Shown here: positions 45,626 to 55,310 of the stretch, piece by piece
Layout of the letters: each line of letters opens with the position of its first letter
How positions within the stretch are numbered: position 1 is the stretch's first letter
Assembly (NCBI GenBank): GCA_016858145.1
Contig: JAEHOE010000023.1
Location: 310,001 to 374,000, forward strand
Reading direction: 5' to 3'
DNA length: 64,000 nt
Source of the DNA: Edaphochlamys debaryana
Taxonomy: Eukaryota; Chlorophyta; Chlorophyceae; Chlamydomonadales
Translations under genes and position numbers: made by a program
Notes under the pieces: generated by a model
Databases searched by the model: none
Told to the model about the DNA's origin: nothing
The model's input: only the letters and a program-made list of their open reading frames with translations

Positions 45626-47460
45626 GATGGCCGTCAGGCCATCCCTCCGTAGATGCACCTCCTAATACACACCCTTTAGACCCCTTTGTTCTTCCTTGTG
45701 ACGTATCTATCAGCAGATGCGGTTCATCCTACGTGTAGGCCCTGCCGGCGGTTGCTCCTGCAGCTGGTTGCTCCGCGTTGTGCAATTGTGCAAACGTGCA
45801 AAGATGTACGTGCTTGGCCTTATTTGCAATGTGCGTAATGTATACGCGACACGCGATATGGACCAGCATCACAAAATCAACCGCACCATCGCGCACCACC
45901 GCATCGCCCAGGGCCTCGGGCACAGGTAACCAGGTCGCAAGGCGTTAATGGTAGGTACCTATGCAAGTCAGGTAATGTTGGGGAGACCAGTCCGAACGGC
46001 CTTTAAACCCTCAGCTCAGGTATCCGCTTGGGCAGCAGCTCGGGTGCAGGTACCAAGCACAAACGCATGGTACTCAGGTACCCAGCCTCGCCCAGCCCCA
46101 GCCCCTGCTTCACTGGACACACGTCCCTTTGGCCCACAGCCCGTGTGGGAGTTCACAGCTGATGCCCTTGTCCGTGAAACAACAACATTTGTGCATGGCA
46201 CAACCCGCCTCCATCCTCCGCCTCTCACCATACAGCAATCGACAGGCATCCTCCCCCGGGTGCGTTCTAACTCAGGTCCGCAGCCGTTGTCCGGCTTGTA
46301 CCCAGCCCAGGTACCCAGCCCAGGTACCTCTCTGCCTACCGTAGTCTCCAGTCAGTGCGCGCCCTTAAGTAAGCTGGGTACCGGCTTGCAATGCATGGCA
46401 GCCGCCGCCCGGGCCCACTGGCCCTTCCTGCGGTGCCGGTCCCTGCAACCCGACGCATCGCAGGTGCGGCCCCGCTTGCGGCCCGCAGCAGCCGCGCCGC
46501 CAGCGGGAGAGGCCGCCCCCGACTCCGCCTCTGCCCGTCGCCGCCGCTTGCGGCTCGCATCAGCGGGGCCGCCAGCGCCAGCAGAGGGAGGGGGCCCAGC
46601 CGCGCCGCCAGCGCGCCGCTCGCGGCGCAACGGTAGGTGCCCCCGCTTGTGTGCGCCCAGGTCAACAACCCACTTCGCGGCCAGTCGCCCGTCGTTGCGA
46701 TTGCTGCAGGCCAGTCCAGCTGTCGGCCGTCGGAGACCAGCCTGCAGCACGTCCCGCTACGCCGCAATGGCCCTCTTGATGGCGGGGGCCGACTTGGACA
46801 TCTCCCAGTCAAACTGGGCCCTGCGTAGTCGCTTCCGTTTGGTCGCCGGCCGCCGGCTGTGCTTGGCGGCGACACACCACACACGGCATGAAGCGCTGCT
46901 CCCAGCGCGGCACGCAGCAAAGGTCATCCTGGTCTGGGCAGATGCACAGGCCGACGCGCTGGGCTTGGCAGTAAGTGCAGCTGCCGCAGTCATGTCCGCT
47001 CGTGTGCGAGCAAAGGGCCAGTCGGACCTCGCTTCACACCGCTTTACCCCCTGAATGGCCACCGCTGCTGCTCCCGGCCATGCGCCCGGCTGCACTCGCA
47101 AGTCCCCACTCGTTCTTTATCCCCACTCGCTTTCCGTGTGGACGTCGTCCGTCGGGGACTCTCGCGTAGCGCTCCTGCAGGCCCCTCTCCGGCGCTAATC
47201 GCCATGCGTTGGTTCCCGCGAACGCGGGTCGTGCAGGGGTCGTGCTAATGGGCTACCGGGATGCATGTTGTTTAGCGCTCGGGAGGGGCTTGTTAGGGTG
47301 GGGCCACGTGCGAGTCCCCGACACAAACAAGACGGCCGTTGGGCCATCGCCCGCGAAATAAAGGGCGAGCCCCTCTGCCTAATACACACCCTACAAAGGA
47401 TCGCCGTTTCTTCTTCCTCGTGACCTTTTATCTATCACCTGATGCAATTCATCGGACACC
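45626..47460. mobile_element. Segment bounded by direct repeats, element suspected
   Basis: Direct repeats of roughly 110-130 bp lie at 45626-45735 and 47328-47460. The enclosed DNA holds minus-strand coding-like pieces: 46352-46750 contains RKRGRTCDASGCRDRHRRKG, and about 46860-47040 can read CGSCTYCQAQRVGLCIC. This arrangement could be a short LTR-like or nonautonomous element with a decayed Cys-rich protein. I see no transposase or reverse-transcriptase motif and no target-site duplication by eye. Confidence 0.25.
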
Positions 47461-47615
47461 GGACATGCCGGCCTAACCGTCAAACGTTTTGGGCCTTTGG
47501 GCATCCTCTCCCCGAACGAAGGATCCCCGTGGCATGCTGCTAGCGCCCATGGGCCCACGAGCTGATTGGGCCATGAAAGGAGGGGAGGGCGCCGTGCACG
47601 CACACACGCACGCAC

Positions 47616-47970
47616 CTTGGAAGCCGCCCGCCTGGCCCCTGGCTCGGCCTTGGCCTTGGGCTCCGGCGGCGGGGAAGCCAGAACTTCAGCACCGGCCGTG
47701 TCCTGCATGCACACGGGACAGTGGACTGTGTGAGGAGGCTGGGGCGGTGGATCGGAAGAAAGGGGCGCCAGTGGCTGGGTACCGTGGCTGGGTACCGTGC
47801 AGGTTACACGCCCCGGCCTAGGAGGCCCGCGCGCGTCGCACCTGGTGCGCCGGCTTCGAAGTGGACTCAGGCGGCGGGGAAGCCCGGGCGTGGGGTGCGG
47901 GCCCAGCGGCGGTCCTGCGACGCTTCGCCGGCGGCAGCGAGCCCGATCCCGGGTCCGTCACGCACGCGTC
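47616..47970 (-). pseudogene. Two coding-like exons of an unidentified Cys-containing protein
   Basis: Minus-strand segment 47841 to about 47970 reads NRDACVTDPGSGSLPPAKRR and continues Pro/Ser-rich to a donor (CAG|GTGCGA). Segment 47616-47738 then continues in phase from a good acceptor (CCCCAG) as HTVHCPVCMQDTAGAE and ends at AAG|GTGCGT. Composition looks like real protein, with a C-P-V-C pair. I find no start, no stop and no clear further exons, so this may be a relic, perhaps linked to the Cys-rich pieces at 46352-47040. Confidence 0.3.
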
Positions 47971-48551
47971 TCGGTTCACCAGCGCTGCGGCCGCTGGACG
48001 CCGCGAGCGTCACGCAGGCCCCAATCTTCCTGCGTAGCTCCGCATGAGCACTACGAACTTTGCCTCAAACTTCAATTGCGCGTGGGTTTGCGACTGGCTC
48101 CTAGTTTTCAAGGCTACGGGTTCTTCAGTGGTTATAATTAATCCCCAAAGGCAGACTCGGCCAAGCGGCTGTGCGCCGGGCGACCGAAGGGAAGGTAAAA
48201 GCTGGGGCACTTCTTTTGGACCGGCCGAAACTGCGCAAAGTTTGGGCTCTAAATATCATATTGCAGTCTTAAAAGGAGGTCGAAGTCATATGCGGGTGCG
48301 GGCGGCAGGCTGCGTAATGCCACGCGATCGCAAACCCCACTCATGCTCGGGCGCCCTTCGCCCATCGCCCCCCCCTTGGCCCCCCCCCCCCCCACGCCCT
48401 CCACACACGCACGCCCGCAGCGCATCTCCGCCCTCGAGCCGAGCCATGATGCAGCAACGCTCGGAGATTACCCCCTTTTTGTGCATACATAAGGCACCTA
48501 CCTGAAGCTGTATGCTCCGCACAGCAGAATGCGCCTACGCCAGCCCTGGTC

Positions 48552-48606
48552 GCCTGCGGTCCCTTGCGAGGCCCAGGTACCCGGTCCAGGTACCCGTGCT
48601 GGGTAC
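48552..48606 (+). repeat. GGTACC-rich dispersed repeat, copy 1
   Basis: GAGGCCCAGGTACCCGGTCC followed by AGGTACCCG matches, in reverse complement, the segment at 54596-54640. The two copies are nearly identical over about 35 bp. Confidence 0.8.
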
Positions 48607-48671
48607 CCAGGCAACCGGTGCAGGCTGGTTGCAGGGCTGCTTTGTGTATTCTGGCTCTTATATTAGAGGGC

Positions 48672-50090
48672 TGCGTCGCCACCGTGCTGCCGAGTACCCC
48701 CATCGAGCGGTGCTGCAGCACGCCACAACGGGGACTCCTTCGCTCGGGCTGAGGATGCCCAACTTGCTGCCGATGGGTTCCACTTGGACGGATATTTCAA
48801 CAGGCGCCGACTGCAGCAGGGAAGAGGTCCCAGCTGCCAGTTCGCCTGCAGCAAGTAAGCCGCGCGAGCGAGTCGGCCCGAACAGCGAGCGAGCTCCGTG
48901 CCACTCTAGTACGTCGCGAACCGCCGGTCTACGGTCCCTGAGACGGCTGTGTTCGGTCGACTGACCCCCACGCGCCCCCTCTCCTCCCCGCCGCCAGACT
49001 TGACACCTGCTTGACGGCGTCGTGCGTTTACTACAACGCGACCTACATCTATGTGACTGTGTCCTACGGCAACTGCAAGCCGGGCAGCATTTCGTGAGTG
49101 CCGGGGGCGTCGGAGCAGCTGCAAGGTGCCACCCGCCCCCGTCCTTCCCCGCTCCGGGCGTAAGACCCCTATCGCGACACCACAACCAAGCGCTTCGCTT
49201 CGTTGCTGTTCTTCTGCCCCTATCGCGCTGAGCCGGCGCCGCTACTTGCCCCCTGAGTTTGGCAGCTACTCAGGGAAGAGCCAATGCGGTGACCTGTCCT
49301 CCGCACCCGTCGTGCACGCGCTCACTCTCCAGCCCCGCCCCTCCCACCCACCAGGTGGTTCTGCTGCCGCCAAGGCTCGTCGATCTGCAGCCTAGACCGC
49401 AGCACCTGCCAGACTGGAGGCGATGGTAACAAGTGCGAAGACGACACGAGCGTATCCTACTTCATACAGGTAACCTCCACAGTACCGACCACAGCTCCTT
49501 GACATCCTTGGGCTGCAGCCCTTGGGCACAGCTGTGCCAAGGTCATTCGGGCACTTACGAGCTCGCTTCTATGTCACAGGCTGGAGTTTCGAGCTTCACG
49601 GCCCAGGCGAGTCCCCAGCGTGTCCAGGCTCAGAACGGATCTGCTTCTCCGTTGCGCAGGAAACACAACGTGCAGGGGCATACCCGGACCTGACACGTTG
49701 CGCCGTCCTCTGGACTCCACCCCCAAACTACAGATCCATGACGGACCGCTCAACGGCAACAACACTTGCAGCGGAGGAGTGGGCACGGGCGCAAACCAGT
49801 GCTGCGGCGGCGGCCCCACGAGCTGCGGTGGCACGGGCTCCGTTTGCGACTTCACCGTTCAGGTAAGCTCGCTGCTACCGTAACCGAGCGCACGCGGGTT
49901 GGGGAAAAGGGGCATTCGGGTGGGTACCGGCGGATGGAGGTGGTATTGGTCGGTACCCGCTGGGCCGGTAGTGAGCCGCTTAACGGGGCCAGTGCCGGAC
50001 AATGAAGGCCTGCTCTCTCCCTCCCTCTATCTCTCTTCCAGATCCCGAAGTACCTCGGGTAAGTGGGGAAAGCTTGAGGAGACATGGACC
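48672..50090 (+). pseudogene. Inverted truncated copy of wall-glycoprotein exons 2-6
   Basis: The plus strand carries near-identical counterparts of exons 2-6 of the minus-strand wall gene: 48817-48854, 48998-49093, 49355-49469, 49734-49862 and 50042-50058, each the same length as the original and with intact splice sites. Introns match too. The signal-peptide exon is lost: about 36 bp after GCCGAG at 48694 and the original ATG are missing. Similarity ends just after exon 6 (AGGAGACATGGA, about 50090), so the rod is absent. One intron has a 51-bp insertion near 49165-49215 between copies of CCCCTATCGCG. No frame is broken within the retained exons, so the copy is recent or still used; without rod and original start it is probably a pseudogene. 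Confidence 0.8.
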
Positions 50091-50095
50091 CAAGC

Positions 50096-50412
50096 CGTGC
50101 CAAGGTCGAGGCACGTTCGGGCACTAACGAGCTTGCTTCTGTGTCCTTGCATGCACACCTTGCATGTACCCGCAACTCCTCAACCGCCTCTTCCGCACGA
50201 GCTCCAGCAGACTGCGCCTACGCCAGCTCTTATCGCCTATCTATACGGATACCGGTACACCTCTTGGCGCTTCCCAACAGTCCCAACTCCTCAGCCTCCT
50301 TCTTGCGCCGTCCTCTGGACTCCACCCCCAAACTACAGATCCATGACGGACCGCTCAACGGCAACAACACTTGCAGCGGGGGCGGGGGCACGGGCGCAAA
50401 CCAGTGCTGCGG
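50096..50412 (+). pseudogene. Second partial copy of wall-glycoprotein exon 5 and its intron
   Basis: Segment starting AGCCGTGCCAAGGTC and containing TTCGGGCACTAACGAGC resembles 49541-49575. Then 50306-50412 repeats GCGCCGTCCTCTGGACTCCA, the acceptor, and the exon coding IHDGPLNGNNTCSGG and GANQCCGG. The exon breaks off after about 80 nt and runs into unrelated sequence (GGAGGCCGGAGGCC). Confidence 0.75.
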
Positions 50413-50897
50413 CGGAGGCCGGAGGCCGGAGTGCCTGCCTCGCTACGCGCCCCGTCAGCAAACATGCCTGCTTCATCATGTGCGCATGCAATCCTCATTC
50501 TCGTATCCAATGCCCCCTGCCGCACTCACGTGCACGACACGGCCTGCGAGCCACACTTGACTACGACGCCAACCTGCCCAACTGCCAACCGCGCCAAGCT
50601 ACACGCCAAATGAGCTACACACCAAGCGGAGGCATAGGGCTCCGACTGCGCGCGTGGTCAACCAGCATCGCCGTCCAGGGCACCCAACCTGCGTCCCATC
50701 GTGCACTGCACAGCATTACGCTTTGCTTCAAACCCAACCTGCATTCTAGCTCCCTCAGGTACCTCTCTCACTCTCTGCCTAGTTTCCAATCAGCCTGCAA
50801 CGAAGCTGGGTACCACCGCTTGCTTATTAGGAATGGGTACCTCGCTCAGTACAGTCTCTGGGTACTCGCGGACATTGTCGGGCTGTGCGCAGAGGGG
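50413..50897. other. No gene seen; repeat similarity
   Basis: A stretch near 50755-50830 (AGGTACCTCTCTC, CTGGGTACC) resembles 46315-46390. It presumably includes the 3' UTR of the minus-strand gene that ends at 50898. Confidence 0.45.
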
Positions 50898-52988
50898 TCA
50901 TCTACAGGCTGGGGTGCCGTTGAGGTGCCTGAGCTGGCGAGCCAGGCCCTCCTCTGGCGGCGGCGGGATCCCGGCCCTGTAGAAGAGCTCTTCTAGAGGA
51001 GACTCCTTATGGTCCCCAGCTGCCGCCGTTTCCGGCAGCGCTGCTCTCCCGGCCGGGACCGGAGGGGCCGTGTAGCGCCAGTGCGGCCCAGCCGGCGGCA
51101 TCCAAGCCTCGGGGAAGCACAGCTCACGCAGGCCCCAGCTGCGCAACGCCGCCGGGAAGCCGCCAGCCTCAGGGGACGCCCCGCCGCGGCCTTCCAGCTC
51201 ATGAGCCGGCCGGGGCGGCGTGGCTCTGCTGTAACGAGCCCCGCCGTCCGGTGGCGGCTGCAGGCGGGGAGGGGACGCCCCGCTAGAGCGCATCGCCGCG
51301 CCGCCCCGGAGAGATCCTGCGTTCAGCGTGTCGACGCCAGCGGCCGTGCGGGCGTCCCCAAGATGGCGGCCCCCGGCCTGCGGCGGCGCATCATCATTGC
51401 GGCGCGGGGCCCAGGCATCCCCGCCGGCTGGGCTGTGCCAGGAGCTCAGGTCTGCAACACCTAGTTGCGTGCGGCCTTTGGAGGCTGGGACCGGCGGGGA
51501 CACCCAAGCGTCCCGCCCATCCGCGCTGTAGCGCATTGGCTGAGCGGGCGGCTGACTCCGCCGATAGGACGACATCCCGTGGTGGCTGGGTCCCGCGGCT
51601 CCGTCGAAGAGGTGCGAGCCGTTTCCGGCTAAGGCCCCGACCCGAGGCGGGGTGGGGAACCGGCCCAGCCCCGGCTCCGACGCCCGACCCGTAGGGACGC
51701 CCTCGGGCCAACGCTGCATGCCCCTTCCTCCTGCCGCATCCAGGGCTCGGTCCACAGACGCTGGGAAGGCGAGCGGCTGATGAGGGGGCTGGCCAAGCTG
51801 CGGCGGTGAGGCTTGCCAACCGTTCTGCGCGAAACTGGGGGCTGCCACGGAGGCTCGCTCCATGCGCCTGTCCCCTTGCAAGAGGCCCGTGCTGGAAGGG
51901 AGCAGCAGGGACATGGGCGCAGCGCCGCCGAGGAGGAGGTTGTCCACCAGCGCTTCCGTAGCGCCGCCGTCATCCGACCAGCCATCGATGCCGTCATCCT
52001 GCATGCCCACGTTGACGTCGGCATCGTCCGTCAGCATCGCAAACGCGTCCGCTGCCCACCCGCTGCCGCCGTCACAAGCTGCCGCCGAGGCCGCACCCAC
52101 TGCCGACCCGCCGCCGCCACGCTGGCCGCCAGGTGGGCCCCACGCTGGGCCCCCGTCAATTGCGCGTGTTGCCGCCGGGCTATGTGGCGCCGCGGCCGCC
52201 AAAGAGTGACGGCCGTGTGGCACGGCGGTGCCAGCACTGCCGCCAGCCGCCGCCGCCCCGCCAGCCCTTGACGGCGGTTGGGGCTCGAAGCCTGCCCCCG
52301 CCGCCGCCCAGCCCTCGGTGCTCTGCCGCCAGTGCTGCTGCATGTCAGGTACCGATCCCAAGCCCGCCGAGTTGCAGGCCTCGACCTTGAGCAACGGCGG
52401 CAGCGATGGGGTCTGCTGCTGTTGCTCCTGCTGCCACGAAAAGGGCTGCTGCTGCTGCTGCAGCAGCAGGCCCGGGGGCACAGGCACCATCGCTGGGCCG
52501 AGCAGCCACTCCGCCGCCCCGACGGCCCTTGCCTCTCCGCCCATGCGCCGTTCGCCGCCATCGCCGGCGCCCGCCCGCTCAGTCGCCATGAAGCCCTCGG
52601 CTGCGCCAGTGCTGCGAGGGCCACCACAGAGCAGCCCTGCGCCATCGTCAAGGTTGCTACCGCCAACGTCATCGCTTCCTTCCCCGATGTCGCCGCCGTC
52701 CGTGTCAACGGCAGCGCCCACCGCTTCTGAGATGGCAGCGGCGGTTGCGGCGTGCTGTTTTAGGGCGAGCTCGTAGGCCTCGTTGCGGGCGGCGGCGCTA
52801 TCGGCTGCCCCCTCCTTCAAGGCGGCCAGGTTGCGGACATAGAGGCCTAGGAGGCTGCGTCTTCGGAAGGACTTGGCGCGGAGCTTGCTGTGTGGGAGGG
52901 TGGGGGATGGTAGATAGGGGCACGTTCGGTGTTCAGGCGTCAGCGCATCTGAGCGGTGCTCTACGATGCATCTGTGAGCCTCATGCAT
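50898..52988 (-). CDS. Gln/Gly/Pro-rich protein, unknown function
   Basis: Function not recognised. A single long open frame ends at the stop 50898-50900. The first ATG is at 52988, but a typical acceptor (CCCACACAG) at 52888 suggests the true exon starts at 52887 and that earlier exons lie upstream; I could not find them. The N-terminal part is basic and helical (KLRAKSFRRRSLLGLYVRN, then NEAYELALKQHAATAAAIS). The middle has polyglutamine (LLLQQQQQ, QQEQQQQ), acidic patches (GMQDDGIDGWSDDGG) and long Gly/Ala/Pro/Ser-rich segments. The C-terminus is more ordered (LRSWGLRELCFPEAWMPPAG, PLEELFYRAGIPPPPEEGLA). This composition is common in algal transcriptional regulators, which is only a suggestion. 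Up to 696 residues if unspliced. Confidence 0.6.
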   Translation of the reverse strand: MHEAHRCIVEHRSDALTPEHRTCPYLPSPTLPHSKLRAKSFRRRSLLGLYVRNLAALKEGAADSAAARNEAYELALKQHAATAAAISEAVGAAVDTDGGDIGEGSDDVGGSNLDDGAGLLCGGPRSTGAAEGFMATERAGAGDGGERRMGGEARAVGAAEWLLGPAMVPVPPGLLLQQQQQPFSWQQEQQQQTPSLPPLLKVEACNSAGLGSVPDMQQHWRQSTEGWAAAGAGFEPQPPSRAGGAAAAGGSAGTAVPHGRHSLAAAAPHSPAATRAIDGGPAWGPPGGQRGGGGSAVGAASAAACDGGSGWAADAFAMLTDDADVNVGMQDDGIDGWSDDGGATEALVDNLLLGGAAPMSLLLPSSTGLLQGDRRMERASVAAPSFAQNGWQASPPQLGQPPHQPLAFPASVDRALDAAGGRGMQRWPEGVPTGRASEPGLGRFPTPPRVGALAGNGSHLFDGAAGPSHHGMSSYRRSQPPAQPMRYSADGRDAWVSPPVPASKGRTQLGVADLSSWHSPAGGDAWAPRRNDDAPPQAGGRHLGDARTAAGVDTLNAGSLRGGAAMRSSGASPPRLQPPPDGGARYSRATPPRPAHELEGRGGASPEAGGFPAALRSWGLRELCFPEAWMPPAGPHWRYTAPPVPAGRAALPETAAAGDHKESPLEELFYRAGIPPPPEEGLARQLRHLNGTPACR

Positions 52989-54595
52989 CCGTCAAAGTTG
53001 CTATGGGTGGGTGTGCAAGCTAACGAGGAAGCGCACAGATGCTTGGCAGCCAGGCAAAGGGTCACGGTGCAAGTTGCCAGATAACACTGGGTACCTGGGT
53101 ACCTCTAGAAAGCAGCTCCAGATCTCAACCTCCTGCGGACCTCCACGTCCTCATCCCTGTCACCTCCTCCCCGTTGGGGTACCGCCTACCGCCGCCGTCC
53201 GCCTGACCCAGCCTGATCTCGCTTACCCGTACCAAAGACTCTTGACTTGTATTGCTACGATTAAACGCAGGTGGAATGCAGGCAGGGCATGTTACATGAT
53301 CAGGATCAGAATAGATGTAGCTCACTGCGCTTGCCTTGTCTCGGCCCCTCGTGTCCCCTCCGGACAGTGCAGGTCCTACTGAGCTGTCTGTGCCCTGTGG
53401 CCCTTCTCGTCGGCCGACAACCCGCCTGCCTCCCCACTGACAACGGACCAACCAGGCGCCCACCTGTACGCCCAGAGAGATTTTGCGCTATCTCGCTCCA
53501 CCTGGGAAATGATGCAAGCGCGGACGAGGGCCAAAGTTGCTGGAGGGGCGTGGGGTACCCGGCTATGCTGCCTGCCGGACAACCAAGGTGGCCACGCGGC
53601 ACTAATCCCCGCCCTGCCAGACAAGCTCCGGCCCCTTGGCAACCGGACCGTGTTGCCGCTCAGGAGTGGCGCCCTCGAGTGGCGCCCCCAAGCAGCCCCC
53701 TCCCGAGAGGCCCCCCCCCGCCCCCCCCCGCCCCCCCCAAGGACTCCCCGCGCGCCCCCGCGGCGGTTGGGAGATGAGCCCGTGAGTATGGCGGCTTACC
53801 GGGGTCCTAGAAGGACGTGTAGCCTTAAGACGTTGGCCTCTTCGTTGGCAGTCCACGCGACCGAGCGATTGCTGCGCAGCGATTGTCGCACGCCGCGGCC
53901 GTTAATTACTCCTAAGAAGCTCCCCAGGCGAACGCCATGTGACGCATTTGCCCAAGGCACCTACCGGCGTGCGGCTGCTCCTGGGGACCCAGCGTCCATC
54001 GTGGCGGGTATCTTCCAGCGCCTCTAAGTAATGAGGCCTCGATCAGTGAGCTTTGGCAGCTTGTCTTTGTGCAGCAGACTGGCTAACGAGGCGGGGTAAG
54101 CATCAAGTTCGGAGCATCAAGTTAACGTTGAGCGCGGAATTCCGCAAGAGGAGCCCTCGAGCAAATTTGTTCAGTAAGCAGTGTGATGGTGTTGATAGAA
54201 GCCAAGTAGGGCAGTGTGTAGACCCCGGTGTGTGACGGACTGGAGCGAGCTCCTATCGCGATGGCACAACACCTCAACGCAAACAAATATGCAGTGCAAA
54301 GGTTTCTTGTCAAGTGTTGTCGAATAAAAGTTGCGCGGGCAGGCGGAAGGAGCAGTGCGTTCGCCCCGATCCTCCCTAACGGAAGATGCGACCCCCGGGG
54401 AAACCGCTTGGCAAGGAAGGGGCAAAGTTTGGGGAGACGTCACACGAAGCAGGGGTCCCGGCGCGGCTGGCGGGGGCACGGACGGGGCTGGCAGTTGGTC
54501 ACACAGCCCCATTGACCCCCAAGACCCGAGGCTCGCTTTAGGTGGTCTTGGTCTAGCTGGATACCGTGCCGCGCCCAGGGCCTGCCTACATATCC

Positions 54596-54640
54596 AGAAC
54601 GGGTACCTGGACCGGGTACCTGGGCCTCGCAACGGACCCC
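54596..54640 (-). repeat. GGTACC-rich dispersed repeat, copy 2 (inverted)
   Basis: GGGTACCTGGACCGGGTACC followed by TGGGCCTCGCAACGGACC is the reverse complement of the segment at 48552-48606. Confidence 0.8.
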
Positions 54641-55237
54641 AGGGGGCTCGGGCACCGTACCGGCAGAAGGAATGAAGAGACACCAGGGGAGGTCACGGCA
54701 GGACACGGCGGCTCGCCTTGCGGGGCCTTGCCCGACCACGAACGCGACAGAGTGCAAGCGTAGGCCGGTCGGAATGTCGCGGAGATGCAGCCAGGCATGC
54801 GGCCGAGGAAGCGCCCTAGCGCCCTGGCGCCCTGCGCGCCTGTTCGCGCCTGTCAAGGGAAGGGATTGAAGGGGTGGCGGCACAGACGGTCGCAGTCCTC
54901 AGAGGCCACCCGCAACCCGCAAGATGGCGGCTCCTGGCTCTCCGCCCCTGCCCCAAGCACCCAACCGTGTGCCCCACGCAGCAAGTGCACTACCGTAAAT
55001 CCTGCACTTTAGCATCTTACGCATCCGGATAGGCTCCCACGGGCAGGTTAAAGGAGTCAGGGGATCAGGCAGGAACGAGCGTCGACATGTACACCTGCAA
55101 GATGCGGCACTCCTGCACTCCTGCATGCGGCAGGGCAGATTGTCCATCACACTGCGGCCTTTCACGGTCATCCTCAAACACCCGCCAGGCGGGGAGCTGG
55201 GGGACCGCACCGGCTCTTGCCAGTTGGGGTACAGGGC

Positions 55238-55310
55238 CGGGGTCTAGGGGGTGTTGAGGGCACGAACACTGGGTCTAGGGGTATGAAGGAACGTGGATGG
55301 GGTCTAGGGG
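55238..55310. repeat. Short GGTCTAGGGG repeats
   Basis: GGTCTAGGGG occurs three times within about 70 bp, separated by unrelated bases (near 55241, 55271 and 55299). Confidence 0.7.

Larger units (their letters stand above)
45331..48671. other. Repeat-rich mosaic, possible decayed mobile element
   Basis: No intact gene is supported. Two similar segments (about 45626-45735 and 47328-47460) share CCTAATACACACCCT, then CTTCCT(T/C)GTGAC, TATCTATCA and GATGC(A/G)(A/G)TTCATC in direct orientation 1.7 kb apart. Between and beyond them are coding-like minus-strand pieces, rich in Cys, Ala and basic residues, described separately. GGTACC sites are frequent. Confidence 0.5.

Noticed and set aside
45948..47054. 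368-codon plus-strand ORF
   Set aside because: Composition is patchy, with no domain, signal or splice support, and better protein-like sequence lies on the opposite strand.
53708..53741. Near-pure C tract
   Set aside because: A homopolymer-type tract, possibly partly assembly error; no feature follows from it.
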